The position numbers and the translations under genes are program-made. Source: Pollenia angustigena (taxonomy: Eukaryota; Arthropoda; Insecta; Diptera; Polleniidae). Taken from it: a DNA stretch of 64,000 nucleotides. Shown piece by piece: positions 22,372 to 34,781 of the stretch (positions are counted from its first letter, which is position 1; each line of letters opens with the position of its first letter). Location: NCBI GenBank assembly GCA_930367215.1, contig OV884059.1, positions 238,761,803 to 238,825,802 of the forward strand, given 5' to 3'. The notes under the pieces are model-generated. The model was not told the origin of the DNA, ran no database searches, and saw only the letters and a program-made list of their open reading frames with translations.

Positions 22372-24591
22372 CCGTTAATCGAGCCTTGTATCAGAAATGC
22401 TACATTTCGTTTTTTGCGTCAACATAACTTTTTTCCAAAAAATTAGGGATGACACATCTATTGAGACTTTGTTAACATTGTTCTTGCCGTTATTTTAAAC
22501 AACAATTTAAAAAAAAATTCCAAGCAGGCCATGAGAAATTCAAAAACTTCATAATTCTAGCTATGTATCATTTTTGATACATACTGCATTTTGTGTGTTT
22601 CTGTGCTGTTGTGCATATAATTGGAACAAGTGTTTTTGATTTGTTGTGCGTTTCTATTGAAAAAAAAATTCAGTTCAAAGTAATAATTTCTAAAAATGTC
22701 TTATCCACGGTTTTTGACTCTCGAAGAACTAGTAAATGAAGTGCTAAGTGAAATTGAAGAAGATGATGACATTTCTGAAGCAGATGACACTGATATTGCT
22801 GTCCGTGACCCTAATATTTCAGATGCAGAAGAACACGAAAGTGGCTCGACTTCGGATTCTGATCAAGGCATTAGCAGTAACACAAATAGTGATCCTTTGT
22901 ATTTAGCGAAAGATGGTACTACTTGGCGAAGCGAACCTTATCCCATTGGTAGATTTGGAAATGAAAATATTCTTAGTATGCCCAGGTGAGTCGTTATTAG
23001 AAAAAAAGGTGATTGAATTGAGACCTTTTTTTTAGGTATAACAAAATTTGCCTCAAGTCGCGTAAATACTATTCGAGATTCGTTTTTGTAAGTTTTCTCC
23101 TCACAATTAACAAAGATCGTAATCAATAACTCCAACAAATATGGAGAACATATAAATGGCTCCAGTCATATTGAAATCGATGAGGAATTATTTGGTAGTT
23201 TTATTGTTGGCCGGAGTATACAATTAAGCGAATATTTAGGTTTTCAAATGACATACCTATGTATGTATACATATATTTTATATTCAATAGGTCAAAAAAT
23301 GAAACTTTACACGATCTTTTTGATGAGTTCTATGGACGTCCTATATTTCGGTCAATAATGTCTGAAAAAATATTTTTCTATATACACAAAATAAATCGGT
23401 TTGATAATGTGTTAACCAGACGTTCCCAGAAGAGTGAAGACAAGTTCGCACCTATAAGAAACTTTTGGGAAAAATGGTCTGACAGCCTCTCAACTTTTTA
23501 CAATCCTAATGATTGTGTTACGGTGGATAAGCAATTGCTAAGTTTTCATGGTCGCTGTAAATTTCGCCAATATATTCCATCCAAACCAGAGAGGTATCAT
23601 CTGAAATTTTGGCTGTTTGTTGACTCGCGTACTTGTTATGTGTGGAAAATTCAACCATATTTGGGAAAGGATATATCAGAAATTCCTGAGAGAAACCAAG
23701 GAGAAAGGGTGGTTCTTGATTTCGCATAGCCTTGGTCAAAAGCTTTTAAAACGCAATATAACAATGGTAGGAACTATGCGAAAAAACAAGAGATCAATTC
23801 CTCCAAAGCTTTTGGTATGTAAAAAAATTTCACGGTATGAGTCTAACATTCGCTTTTAACCCTGATACTGCTATGGTTAGTTATATAAGCGACAAATGAA
23901 TCATGAGCCTAAAGTTGCGGATTGCCCCAAAAAGTTGCCTGAAATATTATCATTTTATAACTCCACGAAAGGTTGATAAAATGTTGCGTTGCTATAGTTG
24001 AAAAAAAAAAAATAATCGCTGGCCGATGGCTGTTTTTTCCAAAATTATTGATATTTCTGCTTTGAATGATTACATTATATACAACGAAGTTGACGCCAAC
24101 TGGAAACAAACTCAAACCAGCACAAAACGTAAAACTTTACCTCACGAGTAAGCAATATCACTGTCAAAGCCTTATATGGAACAACGTCAAAAAAGTCCTA
24201 GAAATTAACTTTCTCTAACAATTTTCAAAAAACTTTCAGCCCAAAGTACAGATGAATCAAATGATAGTGAAGGTGTTCCATCAAAAAAACATAAAACCTT
24301 CAATTCTGAAAAAAACGTGCTAGATGTCAAAAATTTTATACTTCGGGTGAAAATAAAAACAAATGGTCATCGAATTGTAGTGATAAAAACGCCAAAAATT
24401 TTTGCGTTGATTGCTTTAATGATTGCTAAAATTATTTATATTTTATTGACTTAATTAAACATAAATAAGAAATAATAAAAAAAAAAACTTTTAGTGTATT
24501 GATTTAAGTCAATTACTCCTATGCTCTCTAGTATGTATCAAAAATGATACATAGGATGAATTATGAATTTTTTTTAAGCCTCGATCTACGG
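22372..24591 (+). mobile_element. piggyBac element, 2.2 kb, TTAA-flanked
   Basis: Inverted ends CCGTTAATCGAGCCTT and CCGTAGATCGAGGCTT (13 of 16 match) abut TTAA on both sides (22368-22371, 24592-24595). The palindrome TATGTATCA-N4-TGATACATA lies at 22562-22583 and at 24532-24553 (38 bp from the right end); a decayed copy TGTATCA-N4-TGCTACA lies at 22387-22404, about 15 bp from the left end. The element carries one transposase gene, now broken. Its overall length is normal for piggyBac. Confidence 0.92.
22696..24429 (+). pseudogene. piggyBac transposase, inactivated
   Basis: Starts with an acidic N-terminus (residues 1-97: MSYPRFLTLEELVNEVLSE, then clusters of D/E/S). Around 23130-23250 the frame shows NSNKYGEHINGSSHIEIDEE; 23290-23700 gives RSKNETLHDLFDEFYGRPIF, DCVTVDKQLLSFHGRCKFRQ (first catalytic Asp) and FWLFVDSRTCYVW (second). 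After VVLDFA the next homologous block is LLKRNITMVGTMRKNKR in another frame: about 25 codons holding the third Asp (DNxFTS motif) are deleted. Then FYNSTKGGVDKMLRCYS, a stop, and the final Cys-rich domain (NCSDKNAKNFCVDCFNDC) ending at 24429. Multiple breaks; dead. Confidence 0.9.
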
Positions 24592-24595
24592 TTAA

Positions 24596-26996
24596 TCAAT
24601 GCAAAAATAAGTAATAAAATGAAGGCAAAACTGAAAACATAATTATACACTCTGCAACCATATCACTTAGTTTTACCACATATTCAAAATTCTTAAAAAC
24701 TACGAACAAGCCTTAAAACTGTTGACATTGTTGGGCAAACAACTTAAAATCCAACATAATAAAAACGTGTTAACAGCAATACCCAAATGACAGAAAAGAA
24801 ATTTAATGTCAGAGAAAGAAAACTTAACTGAACAGTTTGTGAAGTGTGAGTGCATAAAACATGTTTAGTATGTAAGTCAGTACTTGCACATAAATTGCAA
24901 CTGGTTGTGTCGGTGTGATATTTGCACAAGTTTTTTTTTCAATTTTAAATGAAAATATATTTGTTGAGCTTTTGTTATTTTTTTGAACTGAAAATTGTAA
25001 TAATTCATGTGAAATAAATCCCATCGGAAAAAAATTTTTAATGCTTGCAATACAGTTGGAACAAAAAGTGATCGTTAAAATTTCAAATAAGCTTAAATTT
25101 CTTTAGAATGATATTCTTAATTAAACTGTTCGACAATTGAAATAATATCGTTAGTCACAAAAAAAAACACACCCACACATACGGTAAAAGTTTTTAAAAA
25201 GCAAAACAGCTGTTTTCTATATTTAACTTTTTGACATTTATTTTCGGATATTATAACTGTTTTTTGCGATTCAGCAAGTTCACATATATTGAAAAAAAAA
25301 ACTCCCATATCTACCAGGAGTCGCTTCTAGAGGGATAAAATGTGGTAAATTATTTTCTCTACTTTTTTGGACGGAGTCCAGCTAGCTTATACAAGTTTTA
25401 ATGTTAAACAATTTATAGTTCACTTTATGTGCAAATTGAATTTGGGTGTAGTTTCTCTTGCTTAAATGAGTTTAACCCACAATGGAAGTGAAGAAATGTT
25501 TTCAAGTATTTGTGATTTTTTTTTTTTTTTTTAATAAATTTTCAGTACTACAAAATTCAAACATTCTTTGCCACAAAGAATTTGTTTTCAACTACAAATA
25601 TGTGAAATTTTAGTTGTAAAATGTAAAGAATCAAGTTCCAGCACTGTACTTATTTATTTAATATTAACATTTTTTGGAATCCGTATACGTAATGTAATGC
25701 TAATTTATTTTGATATTTTGGCACTTGAAAAAGATGACCAAGCAAAATTTAAGAGTATTTTTTCAGTTTTCAACAAATGTTTAAGATTATGTAACATTTT
25801 TTGCGGGTTACTAACAAAGTAAACAAGAATTTACGGATACGAATTTCAATAAAGCCAGAAATGTCAACAGTAACAAAACACCTACAGATGCTTGAAAATT
25901 GCTAAAAATAGACGTGAGAAACACAAACAAAAACTTACGGAAGCGGAAACATCATTAAAGAAAATGAAACGATACTAAACAAAAAAATTTTGTGGGGTTT
26001 TCGTACAAAAATATTTACTTCGTATATACAAAACTTATTTGACTTCTAGTTCCTTTTGTGATTTTGTTTGTGTATCTTTAAGGAAGTGTAAAAATATTTT
26101 TATAAGTCTGTATGCCTGTTTGAGTTGCACATAAGTAAAACGTATTAAAGTTGTAAACACTTTCTTTTGGTTTCTAGCACATGCTTGTGTTTTTTTTTAG
26201 AAGTATCAATAAGAAACACCGCAGTTTTAAATAAAATCTAATAACACTACGTGACAATTTTTGACCAAATGAATTTGACACCTAATCTTAATGTAAAATT
26301 GTCCGCTGAATCCGAATATGAAGTCAGAATTTAAAAAAAACGAACACTTTTCGAGATATTCCAAAATAACTGTTATGTGTGTTTTTAAAAAAGATGCTGT
26401 GACTGAAATGCAAATATCCAAAAAATATAATTTTAGCCTATTTCAATACGAACATTTTGTGCCCAATAGGATCCGGATCGGTGCAAAAATGACAAAGTAA
26501 CAAAAGATTAATTGAATTAACCCATGGCAAATAAATATACAATGCTAAATTTTTAGTAACAATAAACATTCAAAATTGCTTAAAACTAATGAATTTCTAT
26601 TTGGGTTAATTTACAAAATCTTCTGTAGCTTTGTCATTTTTGTACCAATATATGTCTTGTTGGGCGCAGAATTTTCACATTAAAAGAATCTAATGTTGCA
26701 TGCAATAAAACATTAGGATTTTTAAATCATTGGTTTAAAAAAAATAACTTGAAAAGAGCAAAATTGAACAAAATCATAAAATTTTCAATGAAGCTTGAAC
26801 TTTTGTCCCCTGTAACTCTGTTATTTCTTGACCAATCTTCACAAGCAATCCATGGCTATTTTAGAAATTTTATAACCTTTCACTAAGAAGAAAGAATTAC
26901 ATAATCCAGAACAATACAATATAATAGTCTGGTAGTGTATAAAGTCATTTCTGAAAAATTGAAGGAATAAGACTATTACAAAAAAGCTTTATAAAA
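24596..26996. other. No gene seen
   Basis: AT-rich non-coding DNA, about 2.4 kb. No domain, inverted pair or tandem array was recognised except the 38 bp phrase at 25343-25380 shared with 22092. Frames of 60-84 codons here have no recognisable similarity. Confidence 0.55.
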
Positions 26997-26998
26997 TA

Positions 26999-27272
26999 CC
27001 CAGTAAAAACTTCGCCTACAAAATAATGTGTTGAGTAATCAGAAAAACATAAGAGCACTACTTACAATTCTACTGAAAGAACCAATGAATTTTACAAGGG
27101 ATGTCCCAAAATGAACGCATTAAAAAGTAAGTCATAATTTTTTTTTTACCTGCATACATCCAGAAAAAAGTAGTTACGGAAGTTGTTATGGATGTAGTTA
27201 TAGAAGAAAGCTACAAAATAATGAGTTAAAGAAGCTATTCATTTTGAAAAAGTAGGCGAAGTTTTTACTGGG
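26999..27272. mobile_element. 274 bp MITE with CCCAGTAAAAACTTCGCC ends
   Basis: Perfect inverted ends of 21 bp beginning CCCAGTAAAAACTTCGCC, flanked by TA (26997-26998 and 27273-27274). Small, non-coding, probably a Tc1/mariner-type MITE. Confidence 0.85.
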
Positions 27273-27739
27273 TACATAACTGAAATTTAGCTTATAGAAT
27301 AAATTCGAAAAAATAAAAAATGTTGAATTTAAAATATTCTAATAAATTTTCTTTAAAAATGCAAGTATTTTTTATGAATAAGGTGCTTATATAAAATTGA
27401 TTTATTTATACTCATTCAAATATCGCCTCTTTTTTTTGAAGCATAACACTTAAAATTTAAAACATTTGATAGCTGAAAGTTCTCAGTTGTTTCGTTTCAA
27501 TAAGTTTGGCTATTTTTCATGATGGTCAAAACGTAACGGTCAACGGTGGGTTGTATACAAACGTGCCAACTCGCATTCAACGGGATTCTGGTAGAAGTCA
27601 CAGATCGTGAAGTAAAATCAGTTTAATAAGGGTCACTATCACAACTTGCTTTTAGTTAAAAAAACGTTTTTTTTTTTTCTTCCCGATAAATTGCTTGGCA
27701 TTATTACAACTTCCATTTTTTATTGTTATTTAATGTATA

Positions 27740-28110
27740 TTAGGGTGGTCGTTAAATGTATGGAGCATATTTGTTTTCTATTTTTCCGTGGTCTCACCCC
27801 CCAACTTGGTGGGCATTGATAGAAAAAAACGACGCCAACAAAATTTTTCGGAGAATCGGCGAAGGCCGACTTTTATGCCCTATAACTTGAAAAATATTAA
27901 TTTAACATAAAAACATTTTCTAAGAAGTGGGTTTGAATGAAGTTTCCAACAATTTTTGTCTGAACAAGTTTCCTCTAAATCCCAAATATAAAAAGCAAAC
28001 AGCAGCATTGATTCGAATGTTATCTTTAAAACTATTTTTCCTACACAAGTAAATTCTGCTTCATAATTTGTGTTTCTTACATACCTTCCCGCTATCTCTG
28101 TCTTTTAAAA
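27740..28110 (+). repeat. AGGGTGGTC repeat AA, copy 1
   Basis: Begins TTAGGGTGGTCGTTAAA and contains ACTTGGTGGGCATTGATA, CGGCGAAGGCC, then GTTTCCAACAATTTTTGTC and a tail with GCAAACAGCAGCATTGAT. The reverse complement at 42.10-42.48 kb matches in the same order at reduced identity. Non-coding dispersed repeat of unknown class. Confidence 0.7.
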
Positions 28111-28139
28111 TTTTCCATTCAGACTAGAAATATTTTTAA

Positions 28140-28725
28140 CCCTCCATTACTAACCTCTGGGTCGAATCGACGATATTTTAACTCAAGATATATGTGTAAT
28201 CTAAATTTGTTTATATTTAAACGTTTATAAACAATAAACATAAGGAATATTTATGATATTATGCATATAAAATTATTTAAAAAAACAGTCTGGGTCGACT
28301 AGACCCATAGTTAGCAATAATGTAGCAAAGATTATTTATACCGTTATACAAAAGATATATTTAAGCCATACCAATTTTTCTTTCTAACATTTTACTACTA
28401 TATTTCAGGTTTCAAATGCACTTTATTTAACGTCAATATCTTAAAAACTCATAATTTTATGCGCAATTCGGCTGGATAACTTTTTTTCACTTTTTTTTAG
28501 CTATGTTGTAATGAATACAAACTTAATTTCAATTAAAATATATAACTTGTTTAACACACCATTGTATATTAAAATTTAACAATAAAAGACTTAAATCTAC
28601 CAAAAGAAGTATACGTTTTATCAATTTATAAGTTGAGACGATTTCAATGGATGGATACAATTGATGGGTCGATAAGGCCAATGGTTAGTAACTATGCGAC
28701 ATGATTTAAGGTTAGTAATGCAGGG
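28140..28725. mobile_element. 586 bp TTAA-flanked piggyBac-type element (M)
   Basis: Inverted ends CCCTCCATTACTAACCT / CCCTGCATTACTAACCT (16 of 17) abut TTAA (28136-28139, 28726-28729). The palindrome TGGGTC-N5-GACCCA is intact at 28291-28307 and decayed at 28158-28174 (18 bp from the left end) and 28665-28681 (44 bp from the right end). No coding sequence. Confidence 0.85.
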
Positions 28726-29289
28726 TTAAAACAGAAGACCCATAACTGCCAAGGAATCGCCCCTAGGGGGATAAAATGTATTACGGACCTTCATTAGTTT
28801 TTTGTTTTTAACATTTTTCTAAAACATACTTGTCCTTTATCATCATAAAATATTGCGTTTTATGAACTTCTAAAATTTAACGGAAATTTTTCGTCTTTTG
28901 TGAATAAAATTGAAAGTTGTTAACAGATTTTAATACCTTACGGCTTTTTTATTGCAACTTCTTATACTTTTTTATGTCTAGAAAAAATTATAAGCACGAC
29001 TGAATATTCCACTTTTTAAGGTACAAAAATTTTGAATTTGTGTTAAAAAATTATTATTTTTTGTGACAAAAAAAAAATTATGTTCCTAAATCGACTGCGC
29101 ATAATAGACATATTAAACATTCTTAAAGGTAATTTTATTGCGCGATTACGTTTTTACGTTTATTCAATATACTAAACCGTTTTTGAGTTACGTAAACATA
29201 TGTTGTGCAACATCCTCCATTTTCAAAATAACGGTATATCTCGAAAACAAGAGATAACAAAAAAAAAAAAAACAACGGTTAGCACCACT

Positions 29290-31330
29290 GGATTCAGCGT
29301 AACCGAGTTGGGTTAAAACGCCCTGTGCCAGGCTGGTGAGTTTTGGGCCGCATACATTTGAATATACGAGTATTTTATTTTGCAAGGGAAGATCCCTGGG
29401 AAACACCTCTCAATGTACTCAAAGGCCTAGAAAAGGTAACATTGTTGGCAACCATCTATCACCTAGATATGAAGCAACCAATTTTGTTGCAGTTTCTGAA
29501 AAGTTTAACATTCTTGAAAGTTTCATAATTAGCATCTTGTGTTCAACGGTGCCAAAGGCCTTAGAGTGGTCGAGTAGAATCAATAATGCTTTCTTGTTAT
29601 CATCCAAGCTACTTCGGTACAGCTATGCTGAAGTCAAATCCAGATTGACGGTCCGTTAAAAGATTATTATCATATATGTGTTTGGAGATCTGCTTACACA
29701 GAACCAATTATTGGTAGTTTTTTTTTCAATTAATAGTGATTTTTGAATTTTAAAATAAATTTGATTACGTTCTTAATTAATTGAATTAAAAAAAATATTT
29801 TTTTCAATTAAAATTTTACTTGATTTTAAGCTTAATTTTAATTATAAGTTTAATTGAATCAATCAACTCGGTTGTTTAAATTGAACACTTTGTGGCTTTC
29901 TCCTTGCTTTCCTCCCTCATCAACAGTTTGCGAAAAATGTTACAAGTGCAACCACCATTTTTATAAATTTATTGTCTTTGCCCTTATATGTACATACACA
30001 CAAACACACATGTTTTTGTCATCAAAAAGAACAGTAAGCGTCGCGTGCAAAAAAAAAACTATCAACAAGTAAAAAATTAACTGAGATTTGTTATAGACTA
30101 ATTACAATTATGACCACCACTAATGTCAATAATGAGCCTACATACATATGTATATTATGCGTAAAATAAAAAATCGCCTTGTGGCTGACCACATTGTTGA
30201 CGGTGGTTATGGTCGCAATGGAAATATGGTGTTTATTTTCTTTGTTTGTTAATTCTTGAGTTATTTTTGGCGTCATTTCATGTTGTGCGTTTAAAGTGAA
30301 TAGGTGAAAAAAGTACAGCCAAATTACACAACAAAAACAGTTTTTTGTTTTCAATCTTGAATACCCTGAAGAATCAGAGTTATTCAATAATTTTATACAA
30401 AGTTGTATGTATGAAATTCCTTTATCAAAATAATCTTCCAAAATTTGTACAATTAAGCATGAGCTATTACAATTAAACAAATAAAACAAGTTATTTGTAG
30501 ACCATATATAAATCAAACATATATTTTAAATATTATTATTTTGCTTCTTTTAACTATCAACTGAATTGATTTAACAAACTTATTCAATTAACAATTTGTT
30601 TGATTGAATAATTCGCGTAATTGAATTAAGATTGTATTTCAAATACACTGTTTAATTTATTCAATTAAAAATTTAATCGATTTTATGCAAAAATTTAATC
30701 ACTGTTTCAACCAATACAATTATTAAAATAATTAATTTTCTGTATTGTAATCAATTACGTTAGTAATTCATTCAATTAAAGTATTGATTTTTTTCAATTA
30801 ATTTGTTAATTCATTCAATTAAAATATGGTTTAATATTCATAATTTTTTTCATTATTTTTGTAAATAAAATGTAAAAACTTTTTAATTGGAAAAAAATCC
30901 TAGTCTTGCAATTTTTGCAAGTTTGAGTAATTTGTATAATCATTTCGGTGATAGGTGCAAAATTAAACAATTTTGGTTTGTTTCAATTATGTTGGTGATC
31001 AAAACCTTTTTTTACTTTTTTCTGTGTATGTAGGAGGCGTTTGAAAACTTAAGAAAGGTAGGGAAGAATGGCAATTGACCTGTATTCCTTATCATCTTTA
31101 GGTATAGGAATAATTTTCGCACACTTCCACCCAGATGGAAAAGTACTTTTGGTGACTGCCATATTAAAAATGTGGTTTACATGACGAATTATCCATGGTA
31201 AAATAAGTCTTATAAAACGAGGTTGAATGTCATCTAGACCGACAGAATTGGACTTAACGGTTTAAAATGTTTCAGCAGTGTCTTCTTAGTTAAAACATTC
31301 AAAACTAAACTGGTTTACAGGATCAATAAG
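29290..31330 (-). pseudogene. LINE reverse transcriptase, split by element L
   Basis: Minus strand. Upstream part (31.27-31.03 kb): SNSVGLDDIQPRFIRLILPW, then FPSGWKCAKIIPIPKDD, EYRSIAILPYLS, FKRLLH. The frame is then cut at a TA by a 1330 bp element and resumes at 29694 as KQISKHIYDNNLLTDRQSGF, followed by DDNKKALLILLDHSKAF, HKMLIMKLSR and ASYLGDRW. These are RT motifs of the jockey/CR1-type LINE group. LDHSKAFG shows the AFD motif changed to AFG. Stops and shifts show it is dead. Confidence 0.85.
29697..31026. mobile_element. 1330 bp TA-flanked element L in the LINE
   Basis: Ends CACAGA...TCTGTG with TA on each side (29695-29696, 31027-31028). Removing the element and one TA restores the LINE frame FKRLLH|KQIS, so the boundaries are secure. 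The interior is very AT-rich with many TTCAATTAA / TTAATTGAA words near both ends. A 141-codon open frame at 30091-30516 minus has no recognisable similarity; I do not call it a gene. Confidence 0.85.
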
Positions 31331-31636
31331 GGTAGAAAAGAACGAAAACTTTTTTTTCATTCAGGAACAACGGCATTTGATGAAAAGGCGAATTAAGTTT
31401 TTAACCAAAAATGTTTAATAACTTTAGGGTCTTTTAGAATTAAAAGCTTTAAATTAAATACCAAAATTTGTTTTTCTTAACCCAAAACTTTTTGTATTAG
31501 AATTAATTGTTTGTAATTTATTTGAAAAAGTGGAACTTTTTTGAACTTAATGTAAGTTTGATTTAAATAATTTGCTTTTTTTAAACATTAATTATTACAT
31601 GTTTTGGTTATTTAATTTTTAAGTATTTTTTAATAT
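31331..31636. other. No gene seen
   Basis: Short AT-rich spacer between the LINE remnant and element C1; nothing recognisable. Confidence 0.5.
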
Positions 31637-32431
31637 TACACACAGAAAAAAATTGGTTGGAAAACGGTTGCAGTAATAAAATATTGATCAAGAAATACAA
31701 TTTACTATTGCAACTATTAAAAATGTATAGATCTAACTGATTTTTAATTCTCTTGATTATTTAAACGTTATTCTAACTGAAATATGATTCCTTCAATTCT
31801 TTTATTAGTTATGATAACTAATTTAATTAATTTCTAAAAATTAGTACAAAAGGTTAGAATCACAACCGAATTTAATACAGGGCAATACTGAATATTGGTC
31901 TTTGCAATTAATAATTTGCTGTCGTCAATAAATTTTGTAATATAAATGTAAATTCATTTATTGCAGCTAATTATCGATTGCTAGTATAGTTTAAATTCGA
32001 GTACAACAAATCAAAATATAATTATTTGGTATTCACAACCGAATAAAAAGCTATATGCCTAAATTGTTTACTAATTTTCTGTCAAAACATTATATATAAT
32101 AAAATAATTTTAATTTTATATTAAAATAAAAAGTTTGCGTTCAAAAACAAAAAGTGTGCAAAAACCTAATAAATAGGGGTAAGTAATTTACGAATTTTTA
32201 TTATTATGTACATTTGCACGTACATATGTATGTATGAATTGTATTTCTTATAAATTAATACATATATGTACCCAGCTAGCAATCGAAAAATCTACTGGGA
32301 ATCTCATGAAGAGCATTAATCGTCGACGAGCGTAATTTTTAATCGTTGAAGATTCCTTGCACGGGAGAAACGGTTACACAAACTGATTCCTCAGCGAGAT
32401 ACTTCTACAACACAGCGAAAGACGCTTATAT

Positions 32432-34781
32432 CACAGTGCAAAAAAATTCGGGTCATTGCCGCCAGCCTCAACACTTGCAACGCGAAATGAAACTAGAATA
32501 TCGGTAGAGCAAATCTGCCTAAGGGTTTTGAAAAGTAAGCTTGGGTTGCCGAAATATGGGCCCCTAAAGTTATTGAATTTTTTGAAAAGGCATTTGGTAT
32601 AACTCAAAAAAAAAAAAATAAATTTTCTTCTGAGATAAAACATAATTTCAGATGTCTTCAGTAAAATCGTATGGTTATTCTTTTCTTAGGATATATTAAG
32701 CCTCTAACACTCATTTTAAGGGGTCATTTTTGTCCTTTTTTTAACTTCCCAACAAAAGTATACTTAAATGGCACTTTAGAAGGTTAAAAAGTTCCACGAA
32801 TATTTTCTGCATCAAATTTTACTAGGGGTCTGTTAAGACCAAAAGTTCGTGCAATGTATGTAAAACGGATTTTCGAAATTCCTAGCCATGCAATTTTTGA
32901 ATTTCTTGAAAACCTGTTTAACATAAATTGCATGAACTTTTGGTCTTAGAAGACCCCTAGTAAAATTTGATGCAAAAAATATTTGTGGATCATTTTAACC
33001 ATCTAAAGTGGCGTTTTAAAATACTTTTGTTGGGAAGTTAAAAAAGGACAAAAATGACCCCTTAAAATGAGTGTTAGAGGCTTAATATATCCTAAGAAAA
33101 GAATAGCCATACGATTTCACTGAAATGAGTGTTAGAGGGTTATTATATCCTAAGAAAAGAATCGCAACACGATTTTACTGAAGACATCTGAATTTTTTTT
33201 TAGCTCAAAAGTACATTTATATGCTGTTTTCACAACACAAGTTATTGAACGTGTAGTGAAATTTACATGAAAAGCACTCAGTTTTTTTTATTGTATTTCA
33301 TATAAATTTTACTACACGTTCAATCACTTGTGTTGTGAAAACAGCACATTAGTATATTTTTTTTGAGTTATACTAAACGCGTTTTCAAAAAATTCAAAAA
33401 CTTAAGGGGCCAATATTTCGGGAACCCAAGCTTACTTTTTAAAACCCTTTGGCAGATTTGCTCTACACACAGAAAATAAATTGGTTGGGAAACGGTTGCA
33501 GTAATTAAATATTGATCAAGTAACATGATTTATTATTGCAACTATTAAAAATGTATAGTTCTAACTGATTTTTAATTGTCTTGATTATAAAAATGATGTT
33601 CCAACTGAAATATGATTCTTTCAGCTATTTTATTAGTTATGATAACTAATTTAATTAAGTTCTAAAAATTAGTACAAATGGTTAGACTCACAACCGAATT
33701 TAATATAGGGCAATACTGAATATTGGTCATTGCAATCAACAATTTGCTTTCGTCAATAAATTTTGTAATATAAATGATTATTCATTTATTGCACCTAATT
33801 ATTGATTGTTAGAATAGATTCCATTCGAGTACAACAAATGAAAATATAATTATTCGGAATTCACAACCAAAAAATAGTTAAAAGCCCCAATTGCTTACTA
33901 AATTTCTGTCAAAACATTTGATAGATTAAATTAATTTTTAATATTATATTTAAAAAATATCTTTGCGGTCAAAAATGGAAAATGTGAAAAACTTAATAAA
34001 CATGGGTAAGTTATTTACGTATTCTTATAGGTATGAACATACACACGTACATATGTATGTATGAATGTATGTATTATTTTTTTATACCCTGCAAATTATA
34101 TTGGACTTCTTGATCCATTTTTATCCTGGACTGGTCCAATGTAGTGCAAGTATGGACCATGCCATTATTAAAAAGAGTTTGCAGTGAAACGACATGTCTT
34201 CGTTTTTTAACGACATATTTCGTTATGAATCGATTTCAAAGCTAATCCTCTGGAGTATACCATGGAGTAGTTTTAAGACTTCTCCTTTGTAATGCAAGCT
34301 GGGTTATATGGTCCTGCCCTACGACATCGTACTGTAAAATACGCCATTTTTCCATTCTTTGGGATTACCTTTGGACAAATCCTTGCCCCTTATGGGCTAC
34401 ATTTGACCGGTTAAGAAAAATATATTGATAACGACAATCAAATCTATTGTTATGAACACCAATTATGTGTTAATTCAGTTGCAGCTATCATTTATTCGGG
34501 TATAAGCACAATTTTGTTTCTAGTAATCATACTAACAACTAACAATATCTGTTGTTATGACTGATAGTGTACTAAAATTCAAATGTTGATATCAAAACTA
34601 TTATGCTAAGCAACGAAATTTTCAGTAATTCGAACCGAATTGTGTGATAGTACATGCAACCGACGAAATTCGATTGGCGCCAAATTCGGTTGTGATCACG
34701 AATCTGTTTTCTCTGTGTACTGATATGCTAGTTTCATTTGGCGTTGCAAGTTTTGAGGCTGGTTTGTTTTGTTTTATAGTG
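32432..34781. mobile_element. Foldback element A1, interrupted by C2
   Basis: Starts CACAGTGCAAAAAAATTCGG and ends (inverted) CACTATAAAACAAAAC; both halves then share AGCCTCAA(C/A)ACTTGCAACGC and about 180 bp more. Between the outer arms lie two further large palindromes: 32640-33130 (centre about 32885) and 33220-33352 (arms around GCTGTTTTCACAACACAAG). The right outer arm is split by C2 at 33466-34717. Flanks suggest a 3 bp duplication TAT, and the CACTG/CACAG start would fit the CACTA-Mirage-Chapaev group; this is tentative. No coding content. Confidence 0.75.
33466..34717 (+). mobile_element. Element C2 (CACACAGAAAA family) inside A1
   Basis: Ends CACACAGAAAA and (inverted) CACAGAGAAAACAG, flanked by TA (33464-33465, 34718-34719). 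The uninterrupted target is visible in A2 (38690-38710, inverted), which confirms the boundaries. Left 550 bp and right 310 bp match C1; the middle (34021-34403) differs and has no identified origin. An ATG at 33975 opens a 10-codon frame ending at a consensus splice donor, GGGTAAGT at 34004-34011, so this may be the promoter and first exon of the parent element. Confidence 0.85.

Noticed and set aside
30091..30516. 141-codon open frame on the minus strand inside element L
   Set aside because: Longest frame with no recognisable domain, low-complexity AT-rich composition, lies within a non-autonomous element between its repeats; no support for coding.
32432..34781. Element A as a second Transib because it also starts CACAGTG/CACTGTG
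   Set aside because: No 5 bp CG-rich duplication; flanks suggest at most 3 bp. CACTG-type ends fit the CACTA-Mirage-Chapaev group at least as well.
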